Below are positions 1 through 8,980 of a stretch of DNA of 64,000 nucleotides, one piece after another (position 1 is the stretch's first letter; each line of letters begins with the position of its first letter). Source of the stretch: Gautieria morchelliformis (taxonomy: Eukaryota > Basidiomycota > Agaricomycetes > Gomphales > Gomphaceae); the NCBI GenBank assembly GCA_015179125.1, contig WHVA01000467.1, forward strand, positions 1 to 64,000, written 5' to 3'. Both the position numbers and the translations under genes were made by a program. The notes under the pieces were generated by a model. The model did no database searches, was not told where the DNA came from, and saw nothing but the letters and a program-made list of their open reading frames with translations.

Positions 1-430
1 AATTGCATGGTCGTAACAGTATCATACTGAGGCTCTGCTCTAAAACTAGAGCTGAGCCGAGATTTGGAACAGAGGGCTTGGCTTCAACTTCATAGGTTGT
101 GCCGACTCAGTGTTCCGCCCAAATGTCAGGAACAGGTTTTGGCTTAAGCTGAGGAATCAGAATTGGTATCAGCCAGAGCTTAGTGTATGAGGAGTTAGGT
201 CGATATCTGAACTGAGGAACTAAGATACAAGATTGGGAGGTTTATATAGTAAAGTAGGATGCAGGTCAGGGGCATCGATGATCAAACTAGTGGACAAGGG
301 GAACAGAGACAAACATACAGGGAACTATCTAAGGGAAATCAGAGGTGATGGAAAGGCACAAAGAGGAACTGAGGAAAGCTGAGTAAACCCAAGGGTTCCC
401 GAGCGAGTACCAAAGCCAAGGCTTCGAGAC
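1..430 (-). repeat. Old gypsy-type LTR, left portion (interrupted)
   Basis: This stretch resembles the reverse complement of 18974-19424: both share a GGCTTGGCTTCAAC block, a TATATAGTAAAGTAG block and a gap-tolerant match along most of their length. The LTR resumes at 7982-8005, where it ends in TTGTAACA, because Gy1 copy 1 inserted at 430/431. The DNA after 8005 resembles the polypurine-tract region that follows the Gy1 LTR, so the old element is a relative of Gy1 with coding in the minus direction. The outer LTR end is at or before base 1 and could not be fixed. Confidence 0.6.
426..430. repeat. Target-site duplication GAGAC of Gy1 copy 1
   Basis: GAGAC precedes the left LTR (426-430) and is repeated directly after the right LTR (7977-7981). 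A perfect 5-bp duplication is what gypsy integrases leave, so 431-7976 is one undisturbed insertion event. Confidence 0.9.
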
Positions 431-989
431 TGTTACGGTACGATCCGTCGTAAGGTTGACCGAGGTCGGGACGAAACCCGAGCAAGGTCCGAGGTTAGGG
501 CGAGGTTTGGATGGGGAAGTCGGAGAGGGACTTGGCTTCAGCTTATGTGCTGCGCCGACCCTACACACGAGTCCCAACTTCGGAGGCAAACAAATAAGAG
601 GTGAGGTTTGGCTTAAGAGGCGAGGCTTAGAAACTAGCTAAGGATTGAAGGGATACGATAGTTGATTTTCAGACTGAGGAGTAGGAATGCATACAAGGGG
701 GTTATATACTAGCGAGGGTACGAGTCAGGGAAGAACATATTAGTGGAGGTCAGGGCAAGGTCAGGAGGCCGAGGTCAGGGAGAGGTAATATACGAATGAT
801 GCGTGATGGAGCCAGAATCAGTAACTAAGGGATACGAGCATGGGAATCAAGGTCGGATATGAACTCAAGCTCGGGCTCAGGCTCGGGCGCAGGATAAGGA
901 TCATATGTACTCGGGCACGAATATCACAAGGCTCGGGCTCGGAAGAAGGTTCTACCGGTAACTAACCGGCCAAAGGCCGGGTTCTTACA
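431..989 (-). repeat. Gy1 copy 1 3' LTR
   Basis: This 559-bp repeat begins TGTTACGG and ends TTCTTACA. It matches 7418-7976 throughout, and also 13479-14024 and 18303-18839. It lies next to the chromodomain end of pol, so for the minus-strand element it is the 3' LTR. The adjoining GTATCCCCTCC (990 onward), read in reverse, is a purine-rich tract suitable for plus-strand priming. The same LTR lies about 170 bp upstream of the antisense gene and could supply its promoter, which is inference. Confidence 0.92.
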
Positions 990-1162
990 GTATCCCCTCC
1001 TTATGGCCGAGACCCTCGAGGCCGTAATATGAACAAGGTTTGCCTATCCTCAAATCTAGATCCCGGCCCAATGTTAAGTAGCCGGAAAGGCGAAGCTTAA
1101 ATCGTAGCCGAGGTTAGATAAAAGGGTGGGTAGGAGGCAGCGAACCCAAGTGCCAACGAAAT

Positions 1163-2371
1163 ATGGTGCGCCCTCAAGCCCTCTTCAACTCAGCCATCGA
1201 CAAGAACAGCGTGAACAACGCGTTCGACCAGACACTACTGTCTGAGGAGAACGGAGCCTCGGGCGAGGTTATGCCTGACGATCGACCCGAAGTTGGCGCA
1301 TTGCCAAATTGATGAGACGGGGGCCATCGACATGTGGCAGCTGTGGCAGGAAGGGCCGAATGGCAAAAAGGTGAGTCGTTTGGTAGCCTCATATTTTGCT
1401 GTTCGCTGACTTGAGTAGTACAAGCGAATGCTCTTCGCTTACCACCCGACAGACTTGACCCTATACGGGTACAAGCTCGCTGACGGGGGTCCTCGAGCGT
1501 GGCAGCTCGGGGTGAAGCCCGAGGCGAGGTGTGCGCGCTGCAAAGAGCGCAATTACACGTGCCTTCGCCAGGTGAGCCTCGACTTCGGCGTCGCCGACCA
1601 GGGGGCCTGCGTATGGTGCAGACGCGGGTCTTTAGGCTGTAGTAAAGCCTTAGGTCGTCGCAGCAAGGCGACCCCTGGGAAAAGTCAGGCGAGCGCAGCC
1701 GGCAAGAAGCGGGCGAGGAGCGAGGATAGCGAGGACGGGCCGAGGCCGAGGAAGGAGGCCAAGGCTCGGGACAAGGTTGAGGAGGACGACGACTCAAGCG
1801 ACTGGGTCGAGCGGAAATTGGAGACGAGGGTGGAGAGGATGGAAGCGAGGTTGAGCGAGGAGAAGGGAAAGACGACTGGGGGGCGAGGCAGAGTGAGGGG
1901 AGAGAGGTTGGGGAAGCGGTGCAGAGTGAGGGGAAGGAAGCCGAGGTGGAAGAAACCGAGGTGGAAGGTCGGAGGGCGAAGAAGGATAAGAAGACGAAGA
2001 GGTCGGAGCGAAGTGCGGAGATCCGGGAGTTGATAGCGGCGGTGAGGGATGTGGGACAGAAGGTGGGCGAGGTTGGGGAGAGGGTGTGTGAGTTGTTGGG
2101 GGAGTTTAGAGCAGCGAATGACAGGATGAACAGGGCAGACATAGAGTTCATGAGGATAAGGAGGCGGAGGAACTACTTGAGACGTCTGCAGGACGCGAGA
2201 GATTTGACGGAGTATGGGGGATATGGGGGTCTAGTGGAGCGAAGTAGTAGTAGTAATGGGGAGGAGTCGGGCGAAGATAGCGAGGAGAGCGCGGAAGAGG
2301 ATGCGAGGATGTTAGAGTCCTCTACTAATGGAATAATGGAATCTTTTCTTGGTCTTTTATTGATTTTGTGA
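1163..2371 (+). pseudogene. Antisense Zn2Cys6-like coiled-coil gene in Gy1 copy 1
   Basis: Seen: ATG at 1163, a 48-bp intron at 1371-1418 (GTGAGT...TAG), then an exon encoding a cysteine array with spacing C-x2-C-x6-C-x15-C-x2-C-x6-C (about 1528-1635). Basic, nuclear-signal-like segments, an acidic stretch and a charged C-terminal helical region follow, with the acidic serine-rich tail ending at 2371. The spacing falls in the range of fungal Zn(II)2Cys6 binuclear clusters, though the basic residues between cysteines are not canonical. Broken: a 16-bp insertion in exon 1 (near 1290-1310) shifts the frame, and a second shift lies in a G-run near 1880. Copy 2 (14194-15139) lacks both lesions but has others, so the ancestral ORF was intact. 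It runs opposite to gag-pol. A DNA- or chromatin-binding role is only inference. Confidence 0.65.
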
Positions 2372-2436
2372 TTCGATTGTGAGGATTTTTTTTGTTATCT
2401 AACTACTGGGGTCATGGGGGTTAAACTAGGAAACGG

Positions 2437-3790
2437 TCATAGGGCAGTCAAAGGTCCTGGCTTGGCCGGGTAAGACTCGTGGAAGTCAGTGACCAGCTCC
2501 AAGGCATGATCAAGCTCGGAAGCGAGGATCCATGAGGTTTCTTCGTCGGTACCTTCGTAACCAGTCCACCTAACAAGATAGATTAACTTGCAGCTCTTGC
2601 GTCTATTATCGATATTCGAGTCGAGGATTTCGGAAACCTCAAACTCGGGTTCGCCATCGATAATGACTGGGGGCGGAGGCGGCTGAACTCGGTTCGGGAT
2701 GGTGTTGGGCAAGGCTGGTTCGAGCATAGATACGTGGAATACTGGATGGACTGAATGCATGTGTTCTGGAAGTCGAAGGGTGAAGGAGTGAGTACCTGCT
2801 TGGGAAATGATCTCAAAAGGACCCAAGAACTTCTTGGCGAGCTTTTTGGTAGGGCGAGTCGTTCTGAAGTACTGTGCCTTCACAAAGGCGAGGGATCCTA
2901 CTTGGAAATCAGGAGTGGGCTTGCGGCGAACATCGGCCGAGGCTTGGTAAGTCTTCTGAGCCTCGAGGATGGCACGGCGAAGTTCTTGGTGAAGCTCGTC
3001 CAGGTCAACCACGAAGTCTCAAGCTATGCCGAGGCGAGGTCATGCTCGGGGTGAACCGCGAGGTTCGGATGGTAACCCTTGTTAGCAAAGAATGGGGATA
3101 TGCCGGTGGTTGCGCTAGGCGCATTGTTGTAGGCGAACTTGGCTAGGGGAAGGAGCAAAGCCCAATTGGACTGCTGATAGTTGCAATATATCCTGAGGTA
3201 CTGTTCCAAGGTCTGGTTAGCACGCTTGGTTTGACCGTCACCCTCGGGATGATATCCCGAGGTGAAATGCAACCGCATGTCCAAGGCTTTCCCTAGGGAA
3301 CGCCAGAAGTGCGAGACGAACTCGGAACCCCTGTCCGAGGTGACGTGCGAGGGGACTCCATGCTTGGAAAAGACATGAGGACAAAGAGATGGGCGAGCTC
3401 TTGCGAGGTTATCTTGTCTGTGGTAGGAATGAAGATAACCTGCTTAGTGAAGCGGTCAACAATCACTAGTATGGAGGTGAACTCGGATGAAGGGGGGAGC
3501 TGCTCAATGAAATCCATAGAGATGGAATTCCAAGGCTTCTCGGGAATGGGAAGTTGTTTGAGGAGACCATAGGGTTTGTGACGTTGCAGCTTGCTTCGCA
3601 TACAAGTGGTGCACGTTTTGCAATACTCCTTGACAAGGATCTAATCCCTGGCCAAGTGTAATCTCGTCGGATCAGCTCCAAGGTCTTGTTGACCCCGAAG
3701 TGTCCCGAGAGAATGTGGTCGTGCTTGTATTGCAGGATGTGAAGTCGAAGGTCTTGAGCCGCTGGAACATAGGTTTGGTTGTCAAGCTTG
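2437..3790 (-). pseudogene. Gy1 copy 1 integrase with C-terminal chromodomain
   Basis: In the minus direction there is an HHCC-type zinc region (around 3760-3600), then a catalytic core with SISMDFIEQLP (first Asp) and a SGYHPEGDGQT motif with the following Glu replaced by Lys (QTKRANQ). A GPFEI-type C-terminal domain follows, then a chromodomain with YLVRWTGYEG (about 2640-2550), ending at 2437. Frameshifts near 3600 and 3370-3300 split it, and the QTK change removes the expected third acidic residue. In copy 2 the same position reads QTER. Chromodomains of this class direct integration to marked chromatin. Confidence 0.85.
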
Positions 3791-6096
3791 AGAAAACCCT
3801 CGGGGTCTGTGGTCCACCTCGGGTCATTAACCAAGCCGAGGTGTGACTTGGCTATGGGGTCCCAGGGGAGGTTCGCTAGTATGTCAGCTCGGATCTGCTC
3901 GGTATCAAGCATCGAAGCGGCTTGGAGTATGACGGGAGCGAGGTTAGTAGCTCTAAGGGATGATGCCAGCTGCTGTTGAGTAAATACTGGCCGTAGGTTC
4001 TGTGGGTTTATGGTGGCATAGTCGCTATTCCCCTCTTTAAGGTAGACGTCCCATCGTCTAGTGAGAGAGTCAGGCTTCGTTCCGAGGCGACCAGGTCGAA
4101 AACGGATGGCGAGGTTGAATTGGGAAAGGTATTCTGACCACCGAGCTTGTCGACGGGTCCAAAGCTTCGTTGTTGAAAAGTATTCAAGGTTCTTGTGGTC
4201 GGTGATAACGTCGACAGGGTCGCCAGAGCCCTCAAGGTAGTGTCGCCAGCGTTGAAACGCTTCAAAAATTGCTAGGAGCTCCTTGTCATGAACATCGTAG
4301 TTGAGCTCGGTAGAGGTGAATGTGCGGGAGTGGAAAGCGACGGGATGAAGTTCACCTTCCGAGGTTCGCAGTGATAAGATTGCCGCTAAGGCATAATCTG
4401 AAGCATCAGTCTCTACGATTAGTGGAAGGTCAGGGATCCAGTGGGTAAGGATAGGAGTGGTAGTGAACGCCTTCTTCAACAAGTTGAAGGCCTGCCGACA
4501 ATCCTTGGAAAAGTTCCAAGGGGTACCCTTGCGGGTGAGTCGGGGTGAGAGGAATGGTGATGTCGGAGTAGTTGTGAATGAAACGTCGGTAGAAGTTGGC
4601 GAAACCGAGGAACGACTGGATGTCGCGAACTTTGCGAGGTTCAGGCCAGTCTTGAATGGCCCTTACCTTGTCGTCCGCCATAGTGAGGCCCTCGGGAGAG
4701 AGTATGTAGCCGAGGAATTCAACCGAGTCGCGATGAAACTCGCATTTGTCTTCTTTGCGAAGAGGTTGTTGAGTCGCAGTCGTCGCAAGACTTCCTTGAC
4801 ATGTTCAACATGTTTGGAGGGGTCACTGGAGTAGATTAGAATGTCATCCAAGTATACCACCACACAAATGTCCAAAAGGTCGGCGAAAATCTCGTTCATG
4901 AATCTCTGGAAAGCAGCAGGGCCGTTAGTGAGACCAAATGGCATAACCAACCATTCAAAAGACCTATAGCGAGTCCTGAAGGCGGTTTTCCATTCCTCAC
5001 CCTTGGCCACCCGTACGAGGTGGTAAGCGTGACAAAGGTCAATCTTTGTATAGATGCGAGCATTTTTTGGAGCATCAAGTAAGTCAGCAATCAATGGCAA
5101 TGGATACCGATCTTTTTTCAAGATCTTGTTTAAACCTCGGAAGTCGACACACAACCGAAGTGAGCCATCTTTTTTTGCGAACAAACAATACCGGTGCACC
5201 ATGAGGCGAGCGTGAAGGTCGGATGAAACCGATGTTCAAGTGCTCGTCGATGAACTCGCGAAGTGCTTTGAGTTCGGAAGCCGAGAGAGAGTAGATGGGA
5301 CCAATAGGCGGCGAGGTCCCTTCTTCGAGGTTGATTTTGATATCGTGGGGTCGGTGGGGAGCTAGAGTGTCAGCGCATGCTTTGCTGAATACATCTGCAA
5401 ATTCGTGATATACTTCGGGAACATGTTTCTTAACGTTATCAGAAAGCTCGGAAGAACTTTCTCCCGATGTTGCCCCTCTGGCGAGGAGCTCAGGCGAAGC
5501 CAGATTGAGCTGAAACACTTCGGACCCTTCCAATATAGATGCGCGCATGAAAGCGGGTGCATTGATTAGGGAAACGAGCGGTGCTTGCAACTTCAGGAGG
5601 CAAGTTCGGAGGCGGGGGGCGAAGATGCCGTAGGCGAGGTCGAAGTCGTAGCCGAAGCTGAGCGGGCTGACGTCGCCGTGGTCGCTGGAGTTGTTGTTAG
5701 GTCGATGGTCTTGAAAGTAATACTGCCCAATACCCAGTCAATCGACGGATTGTAGCGGGTGAGCCAGTTGTGGCCAAGTACCATCGAGCAACTCGAGTCG
5801 AGCGAGGTTACGTAGAAGGTAACCCATTGTTGTTCGCCAGTCGGAAAGCAAATGCAGAGGTCTAGAGCTTGGGTAATGGTAGTGTTAGTACTACCGTCAA
5901 ATAGTTTCAAGGGTATAGGAGAGACAGGATAAACAGGCATAGAGTACTTCTGGACAAATCTGGATTCAATAAAACAATCTGAGGACCCGCAGTCAACTAA
6001 TGCAACAAAAGCGACGTTGGGAAGCGAAGGCGAGGTTAGATCTACATTAAGGGAATATTTGGACAATGACTGAGAAGCGGAACTGAGTCTGAGCAC
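3790..6096 (-). pseudogene. Gy1 copy 1 protease, reverse transcriptase and RNase H
   Basis: The minus strand encodes an aspartic protease with ALVDCGSSDCFIE (about 6005-5965), a reverse transcriptase with [13 protein letters not shown] and the catalytic [11 protein letters not shown] (about 4870-4835), and an RNase H with VETDASDYALAAIL (about 4425-4385). Frame changes near 5590, 5200, 4680 and 4480 break it into overlapping ORFs. This is the segment that copy 2 lost almost entirely. Confidence 0.87.
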
Positions 6097-6146
6097 ACGG
6101 GTGAGGTTACCGCAATCCTCAGATCGTGTGGTTCCGAGGTTGCTAC

Positions 6147-7373
6147 CTATTTTTTCACCTCCGTAATGGAGGCCGAAGTCCCCTCGTTAGGGGTCTTCAC
6201 TGCCCGACCTTTAGAACCGCTACCGTTGGTAGACTTGTTCTTCAGGCAGTCCTTGACGATGTGGCCCTTGGTGCCGCAAAGCAGACAAAGGCCTTGGTCG
6301 ACCCGACGTTGGCGCTCCTCGGGAAGTAGTTTGCCATCCTTCCCGAGCTTGCTCGAAATGTCGGGCTGGCTCTTGTTGTTCAAAGAGTTGTTGTTGGAAC
6401 CCTTACTGCTGTTGTTAGTCTTGTTGCGGATCTTATTGTTATTGGAACCGCTGGAGGACTGGTTGTTGTTAGTGGCATTGCTGCTGGACTGATTAGCGGC
6501 GCGTGCAGGCTGGGAGCTACGACCATTGATCATGGCATTGTATTCCTTACGCTCCCAGTAACGGCTGTCGCATTCCAGCGTGAAGTTCCTAAGCTCGGCG
6601 AGGCTGCGGAATCAAGGGAAGTGAAGTAAGTCGTCCTTGATACTTTTGGCCAAGCCCTTGTAGCTGAAGTGTTGGAGGGCCGCATCATTCCACTGAGTCC
6701 GAGTCGAAGCTCAGGCGAAGTCGATAAAGAATCGCGCGGCCTTGTGGTGCTCTTTCATGACGATCTTCTCGAGGTCGATCTCGGCTTGGGCGACGTTGTC
6801 GTATGGGCAGAAGTTGAGCTCGAGCTCGGCCTTGAAGCTGTCCCAGTCTTTGAGCCAGTCTGGGTCGGGCTGGACTTCGCCGAGGATCGCCGGCTCGAAG
6901 TACTGTAGAGCTGAGCCTGACAGGTAAGAAATAGCATACTGCACCTTCGAGGCCCCAGTCTTGAAAGCTGTGGGCGATCTCGAAGTTGAGTACGCATTGA
7001 AGGAAGAAGATGCGAAGCTTGGCTGGTCAGTACCGTCATAACTATCCGGTTCCTTGACCTTGGCTCGTGCTTCGGACTCGCGAGGTTTCGCGAGCTTGAT
7101 GAACACTCGATGCATAAGCTCGTTGTCCTCGAGGTCACCGAGGTCCTCAGGTGGGAGGTTGGGGAGGTCCCGATCGTTGTCGAGCCTCCAGAGCCATCAC
7201 CTGGATCACCTGAAGGATCACCGGGGTTAGCCCTACCTTTGCCTTTGTTACTAGGCTCGGTGGGGTCTGCGAGGGGTATCCCCGGGGACGGTGGTGAGTC
7301 ATCGGGGGCTTCCGAGAAACGTCGTTGTTCTGAGATACCCCGAAGGGTGCGGAGAACGAGTTATCATGGACAT
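6147..7373 (-). pseudogene. Gy1 copy 1 gag
   Basis: The best start is the ATG at 7373, matching the intact N-terminus in copy 2. A one-base insertion near 7350, further shifts near 7030, a stop near 6711 and another break near 6600 make it non-functional. The capsid-like region (ALQYFEPAILGEVQP, LELNF) is followed by an Asn/Ser-rich linker and one zinc knuckle CLLCGTKGHIVKDC (about 6275-6235). It ends at a stop at 6147. Confidence 0.85.
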
Positions 7374-7417
7374 AGTGAAGAAAAGGGATACGTAGGGTGT
7401 AAGCAGTCTGAAAATAC

Positions 7418-7976
7418 TGTTACGTTACGATCCGTCGTAAGGTTGACCGAGGTCGGGGACGAAACCGAGGCAAGGTCCGAGGTTACGGGGCGAGGTTTGG
7501 ATGGGGAAGTCGGAGAGGGACTTGGCTTCAGCTTATGTGCTGCGCCGACCCTACGCACGAGTCCCAACTTCGGAGGCAAACGAATAAGAGGCGAGGTTTG
7601 GCTTAAGAGGCGAGGCTTAGAAACTAGCTAAGGATCGAAGGGATACGATAGTTGATTTTCAGACTGAGGAGTAGGAATGCATACAAGGGGGGTTATATAT
7701 AGCGAGGGTACGAGTCAGGGCGAACATATTAGTGGAGGTCAGGGCGAGGTCAGGAGGCCGAGGTCAGGGCGAGGTAATATACAAATGATGCGTGATGGAG
7801 CGGAATCAGTAACTAAGGGGATATGGGCATGGGATCAAGGTCGGATATGAATCAAGCTCGGGCTCGGGCTCCGGCGCGGATAAGGTATCATATGTACTCG
7901 GGCACGAATATCACAAGGCTCGGGCTCGGAAAAAGGTTCTACCGGTAAGTAACCGGCCAAAGGCCAGGTTCTTACA
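7418..7976 (-). repeat. Gy1 copy 1 5' LTR
   Basis: This is the 559-bp partner of 431-989, starting TGTTACG and ending CTTACA, next to the gag end. It contains a GC-rich stretch of repeated GGGCTC words near its end (7855-7930) that is also present, with length differences, in the other three copies. Confidence 0.92.
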
Positions 7977-7981
7977 GAGAC

Positions 7982-8507
7982 CAGACTCAGAAATGGATTG
8001 TAACAGTACCTCCCACTTATGACCAAACTGATGAGGCCATAAGCGAGATCCTGGAGATCGCCTCAGATGCTCAAGAATTAAACATTGATGAGATTGATGA
8101 GCTTGACATGGAATTTGTGTGAGCTGAGTGTGAAGTGGAGGAGCATAAGAATGTGCTCATGGAAAAACAACAACTTGTGCAAGGGCGCAAGGAAGCATTG
8201 GAAAAAAAACAGCTTGAGGATGCTTGAAAAGCCGAGGAGGAACGGAAAGAACAGGAAGTGCAGGGTGAAGCTGCAAGAAAAGCCAAGGAGGCATGGAAGG
8301 TTAAGGATGAATGGAAAGCGTGGGAGGCAAAAGCTGAGGTTGAGCAGTGGAAAAAACTCGAGAACAACCTGGAAGCTGAAAAACGACGGCAAGCCGAGAA
8401 GACACCAGCTGCCCCAGATATCCCATTGCGTGTTGCAACCCCAGATGATTGGCTGGCCCTGGATTCAGCAGTGCCCAGGGCCAAGGCATTGAATGCTGAA
8501 ATGGCGA
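7982..8507 (+). pseudogene. Old-LTR end and broken coiled-coil ORF
   Basis: Bases 7982-8005 finish the old LTR. The following 60 bp resemble the start of the Gy1 internal region. From about 8060 to 8507 the plus strand encodes a Glu/Lys-rich heptad-like sequence (words such as EVEEHKN, KAKEAWK, EKRRQAEK) interrupted by in-frame TGA codons near 8119 and 8225. It occupies the place of the antisense gene of Gy1 and has the same strand and coiled-coil character, so it may be the equivalent gene of the older family. No cysteine cluster is visible. Co1 truncates it at 8508. Confidence 0.45.
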
Positions 8508-8980
8508 TGTTAGCAACTAGGGGGGCTATGGCAGGGAAGGTTCGGTAGAGTTCTAGAATCAAATATACTCTCTCAGTGAATTTATTGTCACTGATATATT
8601 AATACAATACCTAGAATCAAATATACTACATGATTTTCAGTAACATGCTATGTAAATATGAAAATACTACTCGCCTCTCTCAGTGAATTTATTGTCACTG
8701 AGAGAGGAGATATCCTGTCTCAGAAGGCATATACTTGCACCCGGCCCTTAGCCCCAAGGGCTCGCGCGTCGAAGTCATTTCAAACTCCGCTGGGTGCAGC
8801 CGCCTGTGAAAATAGAAATAACAGAATGAAATGGAGAGATAGGAGTGACTAGAAAATTTCGAAAATAAGCAGAGAAATGGATGCATGGTACAAGAACAGT
8901 ATGAGAAAATATTGAAACACCAACAATAAATTGAATATATTATGCTTGATTTTGGTGCAGGAGCATAAATGCACCCAACA
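8508..8980 (-). repeat. Co1 3' LTR with internal hairpin
   Basis: This 473-bp repeat starts TGTTAGCAAC and ends GCACCCAACA. It closely matches the solo LTR at 19598-20088. It contains a perfect 12-bp stem (CTCTCTCAGTGA / TCACTGAGAGAG) with an 8-nt loop at 8675-8706, and a second copy of the left arm near 8571-8600. Confidence 0.88.

Larger units (their letters stand above)
431..7976 (-). mobile_element. Ty3/gypsy chromodomain retrotransposon Gy1, copy 1
   Basis: The element is 7546 bp with 559-bp LTRs at each end and coding on the minus strand. The order in the sense direction is LTR, gag with CCHC knuckle, aspartic protease, RT, RNase H, integrase, chromodomain, a 1.4-kb segment with an antisense gene, LTR. 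Gag and pol contain several frameshifts and a stop, so the copy is not autonomous. The LTR pair differs at several positions near the left edge, so insertion was not very recent. The clean TSD (426-430, 7977-7981) and the old LTR on both sides show insertion into an existing LTR. Confidence 0.93.

Noticed and set aside
1174..2151. 325-codon minus-strand ORF in Gy1 as an additional sense gene.
   Set aside because: It is the complement of the spliced antisense gene, Ser/Pro-rich as expected from a reversed Arg/Glu-rich frame, and is not maintained in copy 2.
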